Below are positions 49,266 to 58,295 of a stretch of DNA of 64,000 nt, in pieces; positions within the stretch are counted from its first letter, which is position 1, and each line of letters opens with the position of its first letter. The position numbers and the translations under genes are program-made. The notes below the pieces were generated by a model that was not told the DNA's origin, did not search any database, and saw only the letters and a program-made list of their open reading frames with translations. The stretch comes from Bacteroidota bacterium (GTDB taxonomy: Bacteria > Bacteroidota > Bacteroidia > Chitinophagales > Chitinophagaceae), in contig VGFT01000002.1 of NCBI GenBank assembly GCA_016868775.1, positions 1 to 64,000 of the forward strand, in the 5' to 3' direction.

Positions 49266-50513
49266 GTGAAAATTGCAGTCATAGGTGGTGGGATCATTGG
49301 ACTCAGTTCTGCGCATTATTTGCAACTTGATGGCCATCAGGTTACCGTTTTTGATGCGGGCGATGGACTCGACAACTGCTCCTACGGAAACGCCGGATAT
49401 ATTTGCCCCAGCCATTTTATCCCCCTCGCCACGCCGGGTATCGTACGCAAGGGATTGCGTTGGATGTGGAACAGTCGCTCCTCCCTTTATGTTGAGCCCC
49501 GGCTCGACTGGGACCTGATCAAATGGGGTTTACTATTTATGCGCTCGGCGACTTCGAAGCATGTGCACAACGCAGCAGCCCCCCTACGCGACATTGCCCT
49601 GATCAGTCAGCAGGCGTACATCGATTGGCATGAAGCGGGTCTGGATTTTGAGTATCAACACAAGGGATTGCTGGAGATCGCACAAACTGAAGCCGGCGAA
49701 TACCATGCGCAAGAAATCGTAGCGCGCGCTATTTCATTGGGATTGGTCGACACCGAATGGCTCAGCAAAGATCAGTTGGATGCGATGGAACCCGGGGTGC
49801 GCATGAATGCAAGAGGAGCGATCTTATTCCATTGCGACGGACATTGCTATCCAAATCATTTAATGAAATCGTTACGCGCCCAGTTGCTGAATCAAGGCGT
49901 CACGTTTCGTTGGAACGATGCAGTAACAGGGGTTGAGGCTACCAAGAAACAAATCCACACCCTACATGCTCAATCCGGTTCGCATGCATTCGATCAGGTC
50001 GTATTGGCCGCGGGTTCCTGGAGTGGGTCGTTGGCGAAGTCGATGGGACTAACGCTTCCCATGATGCCGGGTCGAGGATATTCTGTTACGGTTGAGAACA
50101 ATGCGCTGCAACTTACACGCCCTTCGATCTTGGTCGAGGGGCGCGTGGCCCTCACGCCTTTAAATTCGAGTACGATGCGCTTTGGCGGCACGATGGAGAT
50201 CACCTCTCATCAAACACCACCCCGTCTTTCGAGGGTGCAGGGCATTTTGGATGCCGTCAAGGGATTTTATCCGGATTTTGATATGCCTTTGCCTGCGCTG
50301 GATAAGGTTTGGTACGGATATCGGCCCTGCTCGGCCGACGGATTGCCGTATATCGGTAGGACGCAACGCTTGGAAAATCTGGTGATGGCTACCGGGCACG
50401 CCATGCTGGGGCTCAGCCTGGGGGCGGGTACGGGTAAGTTGGTTGCTCAGCTCATCGCGCATAAACCAACTGACATGGATATCCGACCTTTTAATCCCAA
50501 TCGGTTCGGGTAG
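49266..50513 (+). CDS. FAD-dependent D-amino acid dehydrogenase, probable D-hydroxyproline dehydrogenase
   Basis: A 415-aa DadA/DAO-type flavoenzyme starting at GTG. VKIAVIGGGIIGLSSAHYLQ binds FAD, NCSYGNAGYICPSHF is characteristic of this branch, and the C-terminal YGYRPCSADGLPYIGRT and ATGHAMLGLSLGAGTGKL close the fold. In context it oxidises cis-4-hydroxy-D-proline to pyrroline-4-hydroxy-2-carboxylate, the substrate of the DapA-like enzyme. Substrate assignment rests on neighbours. Confidence 0.88.
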   Translation: MKIAVIGGGIIGLSSAHYLQLDGHQVTVFDAGDGLDNCSYGNAGYICPSHFIPLATPGIVRKGLRWMWNSRSSLYVEPRLDWDLIKWGLLFMRSATSKHVHNAAAPLRDIALISQQAYIDWHEAGLDFEYQHKGLLEIAQTEAGEYHAQEIVARAISLGLVDTEWLSKDQLDAMEPGVRMNARGAILFHCDGHCYPNHLMKSLRAQLLNQGVTFRWNDAVTGVEATKKQIHTLHAQSGSHAFDQVVLAAGSWSGSLAKSMGLTLPMMPGRGYSVTVENNALQLTRPSILVEGRVALTPLNSSTMRFGGTMEITSHQTPPRLSRVQGILDAVKGFYPDFDMPLPALDKVWYGYRPCSADGLPYIGRTQRLENLVMATGHAMLGLSLGAGTGKLVAQLIAHKPTDMDIRPFNPNRFG

Positions 50514-50560
50514 CGCACCTTCTGAAACCCTTCCCGCACATTGCTGTATTTTTACGCCTT

Positions 50561-52159
50561 ATGACGATTCGTACTGAACGGCACCCGTACCGGGAGACGG
50601 GGAAATTCACTTCTCTGGTGCTCGATTATTTGGATCAACGACCCGAGATCGGGTCGCTTCATCATGGATTACCCTCGGTTGACACCATTCTTCAGGCCAT
50701 CGAGCGTCGGCGTACGTTTTCGATAGATAGAACCTTGCTAGTTAACGCGCTCGAAGAGCAGTATCAGCAGGTATCGGCGTCTTCCAAAATCCACGAGCAA
50801 ATCCGATCCCTGTCATCCGACACTACGTTTACCATCACCACGGCACACCAATGCAATCTTTTTCTTGGTCCGCTGTACACCATCTATAAAGCCCTGCATG
50901 CGATTCGGTTGGCAGATGCTTTAAACGAACGATTGCCCAATCAATATTTTGTGCCGGTTTTTTATTTGGGGTCGGAGGATGCCGATCTGGAAGAGTTGAA
51001 TCATATTCATTTATTAGGAGAGAAGTTAGAATGGCGTACCGAGCAGACAGGTGCAGTAGGGCGAATGAGAGTAGATCAGCACACGATCGATCTGATCGAT
51101 CGGCAAGCGCACCTGTTGGGATCTTTTCCAAACGGAGCGGAATGGATCGGGATCATTCGGGATTCGTACACCGTTGGATCGTCGCTGGCCACTGCCACGT
51201 TTCGACTCCTTCATTCGTTGTTTGCGGAAAGGGGATTGGTGGTGTTGGAGCCGGATCGACCAAAACTCAAATCGGTTGCGATCGATTTTTTTTGGAAGGA
51301 ACTCAAGGAGTCTATTTCGTTTCCGGCAGTGTTGTCTGTGAGTGACTGGCTGACCAAAAGCGGCTATTCCGCACAGGCACAGGCTCGTCCCATCAATTTG
51401 TTTTATTTGACGGATGGAAAACGCGAGCGGATCGAGCGCGTGGGGGAAGACTGGACAGTGGCGGACAAGCATATGCGTTGGAATGAAACTCAGTTGCGGC
51501 AGGAATTGAATGATCATCCCGAACGATTTAGTCCCAACGTGATCTTGCGCGGACTTTATCAAGAGATCCTCCTTCCCAATTTGGTCTATATCGGTGGAGG
51601 CGGTGAGCTGGCGTATTGGTTGCAGTTAAAATCGGTATTTGATGTGTTTCGGGTTCCTTTTCCGCTATTGGAGTTACGTGCCTCGTTGCAATGGGTAGAT
51701 GCACGAATGGATGAAAAATTAAGCGAATTGGCGATAAAGCCGGTAGATGTATTTGCTTCCGTGGATGAGTTGTTGCGTATGAGTATGGATACACACGCAA
51801 CACTGGACCTGAGTGAACGAATGAAAAACTTGTCTGCCGAGTACGACCGAATCGGGAATCAGGCGGGTTCGATTGATCCGACCCTCCGTACACATGTAAA
51901 TGCCTTGCGCACGCAAGCCTTGAAAAAGATCCACGCGTTAGCTGCGAAAATGGACCGGGCAGAAAGACGCAAAATGAGTGTTGTCCGCCATCAGATCGAG
52001 ACCTTGCAACGCGCGGCGTTTCCGGGACAAGTATTGCAAGAGCGGTGGGACAATGTAGGATATTATTATTCCTTATACGGAAAGGACTATCTGGATCGAC
52101 TTTATGATCACCTTGATCCGTTTGATCGGTCTTTTACGTGGGTGATCGAGTTGGACTGA
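50561..52159 (+). CDS. bshC: Bacillithiol biosynthesis cysteine-adding enzyme BshC
   Basis: A 532-aa protein proposed to add cysteine to GlcN-malate in the last step of bacillithiol synthesis. Signatures are TTAHQCNLFLGPLYTIYK, PVFYLGSEDADLEELNHIHL, LPNLVYIGGGGELAYWLQL and the C-terminal SLYGKDYLDRLYDHLDPFD. The long helical stretch around residues 400-480 is the family coiled coil. A TATTTTTA box is 6 nt before the ATG. Its stop abuts the stop of convergent purE with no gap. Confidence 0.95.
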   Translation: MTIRTERHPYRETGKFTSLVLDYLDQRPEIGSLHHGLPSVDTILQAIERRRTFSIDRTLLVNALEEQYQQVSASSKIHEQIRSLSSDTTFTITTAHQCNLFLGPLYTIYKALHAIRLADALNERLPNQYFVPVFYLGSEDADLEELNHIHLLGEKLEWRTEQTGAVGRMRVDQHTIDLIDRQAHLLGSFPNGAEWIGIIRDSYTVGSSLATATFRLLHSLFAERGLVVLEPDRPKLKSVAIDFFWKELKESISFPAVLSVSDWLTKSGYSAQAQARPINLFYLTDGKRERIERVGEDWTVADKHMRWNETQLRQELNDHPERFSPNVILRGLYQEILLPNLVYIGGGGELAYWLQLKSVFDVFRVPFPLLELRASLQWVDARMDEKLSELAIKPVDVFASVDELLRMSMDTHATLDLSERMKNLSAEYDRIGNQAGSIDPTLRTHVNALRTQALKKIHALAAKMDRAERRKMSVVRHQIETLQRAAFPGQVLQERWDNVGYYYSLYGKDYLDRLYDHLDPFDRSFTWVIELD

Positions 52160-52672
52160 TCAGTCAAATTGATTGGCCCAACCGTCTTTTCGAAGTTGCT
52201 CTACTTTACTGAGCACATCTGACTCCAACCCATCTTTATACGTTTTCAATTGATCTGCTAGCGCAGCATCGGCGGCGCCCAGGATCTGGGTAGCCAGAAT
52301 GCCGGCATTCTTTGCCGCGTTGAGGGCAACGGTAGCTACGGGCACGCCGTTGGGCATTTGTAGGATGGAGAGCACAGAGTCCCAGCCGTCAATGGAGTTG
52401 GAAGATTTGATGGGTACGCCGATGACAGGCAGGGTAGTGAGGGAGGCAACCATTCCGGGCAGGTGGGCGGCACCGCCGGCGCCGGCGATGATCACTTGAA
52501 GTCCGCGGCTACGAGCGGTTTGGGCATATTCCCGCATGCGTTCGGGCGTGCGGTGGGCGGAAACAACGGTTACTTCATGGGGCACGTTGAATTGCTGGAG
52601 AATATCGGCAGCGGCCTGCATGACTGCCAGGTCGCTGTCACTTCCCATGATTATACCCACGCGTGGATTCAT
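52160..52672 (-). CDS. purE: N5-carboxyaminoimidazole ribonucleotide mutase
   Basis: A 170-aa enzyme of purine synthesis that moves the carboxyl group of N5-CAIR to give [45 protein letters not shown] and [14 protein letters not shown] are all conserved. Its partner purK is at 58296 on the same strand, separated by a three-gene efflux operon. Confidence 0.97.
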   Translation of the reverse strand: MNPRVGIIMGSDSDLAVMQAAADILQQFNVPHEVTVVSAHRTPERMREYAQTARSRGLQVIIAGAGGAAHLPGMVASLTTLPVIGVPIKSSNSIDGWDSVLSILQMPNGVPVATVALNAAKNAGILATQILGAADAALADQLKTYKDGLESDVLSKVEQLRKDGWANQFD

Positions 52673-52715
52673 GAAGGTTTCTTTCTACAAAGAAACAGAA
52701 AATTTCCCGACTGCG

Positions 52716-54053
52716 TTAATGGATAAATTTTCCCTGCAGGCGAAGCAGTTCGGTTTCGGCCAATTTGGCCTGGAAGCGCGCACGGATCAGTCGGTCGTAT
52801 GCTTCTTGCAAACTACGCTGCGCTTCTTTGAGTTGGAGCAGGGTGGTTGAGTTGAGTCGATAGATTTCCAATACGATCTGAACGTTTTCTTCTGTCAGTA
52901 GGATATTTTTTTCCTCTAATTTCCAGGATTCAATGAGCATCAGGTATCGCTGGAACGCATTCCAAGCACCGAGCCGTAGGTTTAAATTTTGTTGATCAAA
53001 CCTAAATTCCTGGAAGCGGATATCTTGTTTGGCTTGTTCGATCTGTCGGCGCACGCGAAATTGATTGAAGAGTGGAACCGATGCGGTGAATCCGTAATTC
53101 AGTCCCTGGTTTCGGCTGAACAGGGGTTGAAAAGGATTAACGACGACTTTGTTGTCAAGTCGATTGAAGTTGTATGCTGAATTGAAGCTGAAGGTTGGGT
53201 AGCGATCGGCTTTTCTTTCTTGTAGGGTTCTCTCGGCCAAGCGAATGTTCAGCTGTTGTATTTGTAATTGTGGGTTATTGATTGAGAGGGAGTCTTGAAT
53301 GGTACCGAGGGATAAGTCGGTTTGGATGGGGATATCCTTAATGACCTCAAACCAGTCGGAGGGTGTATGCTCGTTCAAGGCAAGTTTTGGGAGCATGAGG
53401 CGGTTGAGCGCCTGTTTTGCTTGCAGAATATCATTTTGAATTGACAGCTGGAGACTTTTCTGGCTATTCAGATCGATTTGACTTTGCAGGAGGTCGGGTT
53501 TGGAACCCACGCCGATGTTGAGTTTATGGCGAGCCAGTTTTTCTCTCTCTTCAAATACCGCGATTTGTTTTTCCAGGGCGATTGACTGTTGACTGAGCTG
53601 TACGATTCGGTAATACGCATTGACTACATCTGCGATGGTGTTGTTGATTTGATTCCGGATTGTCCATTCGCCTTGTGCCAGTAATTCATCCAGGCGGGCG
53701 CGGGTAGCAAACATCCTTCCTCCATCAAAAAGTGTCCAACTCAGTGAAATATTACCCGACAGATTGCTGGATTGAACGTCGTTTCGCTCGCGGATGGTTC
53801 CGTCATTGAATTTTTGATATTGGTCGTTGTTGTTGAATCCCTGTCCAATATTGGCGTTTAGGTTGGGAAGAAGACCGGCGTTTCGGTATTGCCGATCGAT
53901 AGCGGCTACTATAGAATCGTTACGAGCTATTCGGATGTCCCAGTTGTTTTCCAATGTTTGCGAAATGGCTTCTTCCAGTGTCAGGATACGCTGGGCGGCA
54001 AGCGAGTGCCCTGATCCAATCAGGAAGGCTACGGTGTATAGGATTCTTTTCAT
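52716..54053 (-). CDS. TolC-family outer membrane efflux protein
   Basis: A 445-aa outer-membrane channel. A signal peptide ends SLAA before Gln. Two repeats of long amphipathic helices follow (QTLENNWDIRIARNDS..., then LGTIQDSLSINNPQLQIQQLNI...), with barrel strands such as FDGGRMFATRARLDELLAQ. It shares its first base with the stop of the RND permease gene, so the three efflux genes are one operon in the order adaptor, permease, channel. Confidence 0.92.
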   Translation of the reverse strand: MKRILYTVAFLIGSGHSLAAQRILTLEEAISQTLENNWDIRIARNDSIVAAIDRQYRNAGLLPNLNANIGQGFNNNDQYQKFNDGTIRERNDVQSSNLSGNISLSWTLFDGGRMFATRARLDELLAQGEWTIRNQINNTIADVVNAYYRIVQLSQQSIALEKQIAVFEEREKLARHKLNIGVGSKPDLLQSQIDLNSQKSLQLSIQNDILQAKQALNRLMLPKLALNEHTPSDWFEVIKDIPIQTDLSLGTIQDSLSINNPQLQIQQLNIRLAERTLQERKADRYPTFSFNSAYNFNRLDNKVVVNPFQPLFSRNQGLNYGFTASVPLFNQFRVRRQIEQAKQDIRFQEFRFDQQNLNLRLGAWNAFQRYLMLIESWKLEEKNILLTEENVQIVLEIYRLNSTTLLQLKEAQRSLQEAYDRLIRARFQAKLAETELLRLQGKFIH

Positions 54054-57000
54054 CAGGGGGCTGCCAGTTTTTGATCAAATGTGGATCGATGTTTTGAGGA
54101 TAGGTAACTGTACATAGCCGGAATAACAAATAAGGTGAGCACCAGTGCAAACAGGATACCGCCTACGATCACCACCCCAAGCGGAATCCGGCTGGTGGCC
54201 GCTGCGCCCAGCGAAAGGGCAAGCGGCAGGGCTCCCAGTGCCATGGCCATGCTGGTCATCAGGATCGGGCGGAACCGTTGGGAGGCGGCATAGACAACCG
54301 CCTCCAATTTGCTCATCCCTTTTTCTCGGCTTTGGTTGGCAAACTCTACGATTAAGATTCCATTTTTGGTTACCAGTCCGATCAGCATGATGATCCCGAT
54401 CTGCGAGAAGATGTTCAACGTGTGTCCGAATAATGAAAGCGAAATAACCGCACCCGCCAGTGCAAGTGGAACGGTTAACATGATGATAAGGGGATCGATG
54501 AAACTTTCAAATTGGGCTGCCAAGATCAGGAAGATCAGGGCTAGTGCTAAGATGAAAGCGAAACTGATGTTGCTGCTGCTTTCCTTGAAGTCGCGCGAAG
54601 CGCCGGATAGGGAGGTAGAGAAGCTGTCGTCCAGTACGCCCTTGGTGATCCGTTCCATTTCTTTGATTCCATCTCCGATGGTGAATCCGGGTTGGAGTCC
54701 GGCTGAAATGGTGGCCGATTTATATCGATTGAAATGATAGATGGTTGGCGGGGTCGTTGTTTCTTTGATCTCTATGAGGTTGTCCAGTGAAATCAGCACC
54801 CCTCGGTTGTTGCGTACGAATAGTTGCCGCAGATCACTTGGCTCGTCGCGGAAGGAGCGGGACATTTGTTCCATTACCTGATATTGTTTTCCCTCTTTGA
54901 TGAAATAACCCATCCGACGGTTGCTGAAAGCCATCTGCAGGCTTTGGGAGATATCCGTTACGGTCACGCCCAGTTGAGCGGCTCGCAGCCGATCCACCTC
55001 GATGGACAATTCTGGTTTATTGAATTTGAGGTCGACATCTGCATTTTGCAGGACCTTACTTTGTTTGGCAGAGTCAAGCAAGCGGGGAAGCGCCTGAGTA
55101 AGTTTGTTGAAGTCGTTGTTCTGAATTACAAAGGCAACGGGTTGTCCGCCTCTTCTGTTCACCGAGATCGTTTGTTCTTCGATGGTAACGGCCCGGACCT
55201 GATTGAATTTGCCGAGGTTGCGGTTTACCATTTTGACGATTTCAGACTGACTTTTTTCCCGCTCCGCAGGTGGTTGCAAGGTTACGCGTACAAAACCCGT
55301 ATTCGCATTTCCGCTTCCCGTGAAGCCGGGGGAGGTCACGCTCAGCACCATGTCCCGCTCGGGTACCGAGTCCAGCATCAGTTCGGTAACTCGATTCACA
55401 TTTTTATCCATCGCATCGAAGGAAGTTCCTTCCGGTGCGGTCATCTGTACCCGAAACTGACTGCGGTCTTCCATTGGTGCCAGTTCCGACTGCAGGTTAC
55501 CGCCCACCCATAAAATAGCCCCCACACAGGCGGCTACGATCAAAAACGCCATCCACCGGATCCGCATAAAGCCACTCAGGGCTTTTTCATATGAATTCTC
55601 CAGCCAGCGGAAAAAGGGTTCCGTTTTGCGGTAGAACCAGGGGTGTTGGTTCGTATTTTTTCGGGAAAGCTTTACGTTGAGTACCGGCGTGAGGGTAAGC
55701 GATACAAAAGCAGAGATCAGCACGGCGCCGGCCACCACGATTCCAAATTCTCGGAACAATCGTCCCACAAATCCCTCTAAAAAAATAATGGGGAGAAAAA
55801 CCACGGCCAGGGTGATGGAGGTAGCGATCACGGCAAAATAGATCTCTTTGGATCCTTCGAGGGCGGCCTGATAGCGGTTCATGCCCCGTTCCATTTTTTT
55901 GAAGATGTTTTCGGTGACAACAATTCCATCGTCCACCACCAGTCCCGTGGCCAGCACCACGGCCAGTAGCGAGAGTACGTTGATGGAAAATCCCATCAGG
56001 TACATGATGAAAAAAGATCCGATCAGGGAGACGGGGATGTCGATTAGGGGACGAATGGCGATGATCCAATCACGGAAGAAGGCATAGATGATCATAACCA
56101 CCAGTAGGAATGCGATCATCAATGTCTCGCAAACTTCCAGGATCGATTTGCGGATGAATTTGGTTTGGTCCAGTCCAATGCTGACCGTTACATCTGCCGG
56201 CATTTCTTTTTTTATCTGTTCTAATCGCTTGAAGAATTCATCGGCGATCGAGACATAGTTGGATCCGGGTTGGGGAATGACGGCCAGTGCGATCATGGGT
56301 ATGCCATTTCCTTTCAAGATGGTTTCCTCATTTTCTGGCCCCAAAACGACATCGGCGACATCTCGTAACCGAATATCGCTGCCGTCGATATTTTTCAGGA
56401 TCAGCTCATTGAACTCCTCCTCGGTATTGAGTCGCCCGAATGTGCGAATATTCAACTCCGTCTGATTTCCCGTGATCTTTCCTGCGGGTAACTCCACGTT
56501 TTCCCTCGACAAGGCCGTCTGTATATCATTTCCGCTGATCTGCAGGGCTTGCATGCGGTTGGGGTCTAGCCAGATCCGCATGGCATACCGTTTTTCGCCC
56601 CAGATCTGCACGCCGCTTACGCCGGGAATGGTTTGGAGGCGTTCGACCAATACGTTATTTGCATACTCGGTCATCTGCAATTGATTCCGGGTATTGCTTT
56701 GAACGGTCATTGACAAAATGGGATCCGAGCTGGCATCGGCTTTGGATACTACGGGTTTTCCTTCAATGTCGGGCGGGAGATCGCGTTCGGCCTGTGATAC
56801 TTTGTCGCGTACATCGTTGGCAGCCGATTCCAGGTCGATCCCCAATTCAAATTCCACATTGATGCTGCTGGTACCGCTGCTGCTGGTGGAGGTGATGTTC
56901 TTTACGCCGGCGATCCCGTTGATGGCTTTTTCGAGCGGTTCGGTGATCTCCGATTCAATGATGGCGGCGCTGGATCCGGGATAGGCCGTGCGAACACTGA

Positions 57001-57133
57001 TATTGGGCGGATCGATGGCCGGATAATCACCTACTCCCAGGAAGCGAAACCCGATCAGGCCAAACAGCACGATCAGGATATTCATGACCAACGCCAGGAC
57101 GGGTCGGCGCAAACTCAACTCAGAAATGTTCAT
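54053..57133 (-). CDS. RND efflux permease (HAE1 type)
   Basis: A 1,026-aa inner-membrane proton-driven exporter with twelve expected helices in two homologous halves, each with a large periplasmic loop. MNISELSLRRPVLALVMNIL starts helix 1. The proton-relay Asp pair in helix 4 is visible as TGLVVDDGIVVTENIF. The second half shows SFIDPLIIMLTVPLALAGA and GLVTKNGILIVEF. Substrates are probably hydrophobic toxins or drugs; specificity cannot be read. It works with the adaptor 17 bp upstream and TolC downstream. Confidence 0.95.
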   Translation of the reverse strand: MNISELSLRRPVLALVMNILIVLFGLIGFRFLGVGDYPAIDPPNISVRTAYPGSSAAIIESEITEPLEKAINGIAGVKNITSTSSSGTSSINVEFELGIDLESAANDVRDKVSQAERDLPPDIEGKPVVSKADASSDPILSMTVQSNTRNQLQMTEYANNVLVERLQTIPGVSGVQIWGEKRYAMRIWLDPNRMQALQISGNDIQTALSRENVELPAGKITGNQTELNIRTFGRLNTEEEFNELILKNIDGSDIRLRDVADVVLGPENEETILKGNGIPMIALAVIPQPGSNYVSIADEFFKRLEQIKKEMPADVTVSIGLDQTKFIRKSILEVCETLMIAFLLVVMIIYAFFRDWIIAIRPLIDIPVSLIGSFFIMYLMGFSINVLSLLAVVLATGLVVDDGIVVTENIFKKMERGMNRYQAALEGSKEIYFAVIATSITLAVVFLPIIFLEGFVGRLFREFGIVVAGAVLISAFVSLTLTPVLNVKLSRKNTNQHPWFYRKTEPFFRWLENSYEKALSGFMRIRWMAFLIVAACVGAILWVGGNLQSELAPMEDRSQFRVQMTAPEGTSFDAMDKNVNRVTELMLDSVPERDMVLSVTSPGFTGSGNANTGFVRVTLQPPAEREKSQSEIVKMVNRNLGKFNQVRAVTIEEQTISVNRRGGQPVAFVIQNNDFNKLTQALPRLLDSAKQSKVLQNADVDLKFNKPELSIEVDRLRAAQLGVTVTDISQSLQMAFSNRRMGYFIKEGKQYQVMEQMSRSFRDEPSDLRQLFVRNNRGVLISLDNLIEIKETTTPPTIYHFNRYKSATISAGLQPGFTIGDGIKEMERITKGVLDDSFSTSLSGASRDFKESSSNISFAFILALALIFLILAAQFESFIDPLIIMLTVPLALAGAVISLSLFGHTLNIFSQIGIIMLIGLVTKNGILIVEFANQSREKGMSKLEAVVYAASQRFRPILMTSMAMALGALPLALSLGAAATSRIPLGVVIVGGILFALVLTLFVIPAMYSYLSSKHRSTFDQKLAAP

Positions 57134-57150
57134 GGTGGCGTTCCCGGGGT

Positions 57151-58209
57151 TTATTGCGTAATGCCTGCGTTTTGTATTTTATCGATCTGTACGGGTGAAT
57201 TGGGGCGTGCGCTCATAAGCCCACTTATCAGAATAGTGTCACCGGCTTTCAATCCGCTCGTCACCTCTACTTGATCGGTGGTTCGCGCACCTGTGGTGAT
57301 ATCCACGAATTCCGTTTTGCCTCCGCTGTAGCGGATGACTCGTTTGCCTCTTGCTAGTGGTATGACTGCTTGGGCGGGTAGCATCAAAGCAGCGGGATTT
57401 TCCTCGAGCCGAATGGTTAGGGTAGCAAAGGCCCCTGGTAACAGGGATGGATCCTTGGATTGAACCGTTGCCCGATAATTCAAGCTGCGGTTGTTAAGGG
57501 ACAAGCCGGGGGCTGTTGCGTTGATGACGGCCGTGTGGATCAATGATGAACCGGTTACGCGAAATTCAATCGTTGCCCCCGGTTTCAATTCATTTGCATA
57601 TTTCTCCGGTAAGAAAAAATCGACTTTTACGGGTTGGGTTTGTTGGATGGTGGTGATCACCGATGCGGGTGTTACATAGGCACCGATGCTTATGTTTTTC
57701 AATCCCAATTTTCCGGCGAAGGGTGCCCGGATCTCGGTTTTATCAATGGCGGTTTGTAAAATCCCGATATCGGCTTTCAAATTGCGTACTTGGAGCATGC
57801 TCAAATCATAGTCCTGCTGGCTGATCCCCTGTACGGCCAGGAGTTTTGATTGTCGCTGTTCCGTTTGCTGGGCAATGTCCAATTGTGCCTGAAGCTTTAC
57901 GAATTGAGCCTGCAAGTCGGCATCGTCGATCTTGGCGATTAAATACCCGGCGGCAACGTTTTGGCCTTCCGCCAAAAAGAGCCGGGCAATCCGTCCGGAG
58001 GTTTCCGGATGGATCTCGGCTGATTCCGCCGCGATCAGCGTGCCGGGCACTTCCAGTTTTTCTTGGAAAGGCATGGGGCGAAGGATAAAGGCCTCTGCTT
58101 TCAGGGGGGGCATTTGCTTAGAACCGCTGGCGCCAGGGTCCTTTTTTGAGTCCACACAAGCAACCCAAGCAAGCGGAAGGAATAAACATGCAACGGGATA
58201 CAGTCTCAT
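57151..58209 (-). CDS. RND efflux periplasmic adaptor lipoprotein
   Basis: A 352-aa membrane-fusion protein. A signal peptide ends in a lipobox (LAWVAC). Beta-barrel, lipoyl and helical-hairpin domains follow in mirrored order: IHPETSGRIARLFLAEGQNVAAGYLIAKID (lipoyl), a coiled-coil hairpin around LQAQFVKLQAQLDIAQQTE, then TEIRAPFAGKLGLKNISIGAYV. The ATG at 58209 (MRLYPV) is chosen because it begins the signal peptide; the frame extends upstream to 58305 but overlaps purK there. It is the first gene of the operon. Confidence 0.92.
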   Translation of the reverse strand: MRLYPVACLFLPLAWVACVDSKKDPGASGSKQMPPLKAEAFILRPMPFQEKLEVPGTLIAAESAEIHPETSGRIARLFLAEGQNVAAGYLIAKIDDADLQAQFVKLQAQLDIAQQTEQRQSKLLAVQGISQQDYDLSMLQVRNLKADIGILQTAIDKTEIRAPFAGKLGLKNISIGAYVTPASVITTIQQTQPVKVDFFLPEKYANELKPGATIEFRVTGSSLIHTAVINATAPGLSLNNRSLNYRATVQSKDPSLLPGAFATLTIRLEENPAALMLPAQAVIPLARGKRVIRYSGGKTEFVDITTGARTTDQVEVTSGLKAGDTILISGLMSARPNSPVQIDKIQNAGITQ

Positions 58210-58295
58210 ACAGATAATCTGGTATGAAATAAAGGTAGCCAATGGCAGGTAGATATAGGTAGCTATGGGATGCGGGCGGGTGGAGGAAACCGGAC

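Noticed and set aside
54824-55513. 229-codon open frame on the plus strand opposite the RND permease
   Set aside because: It lies wholly inside a well-supported RND gene, has no promoter or homologous motif, and is a composition shadow.
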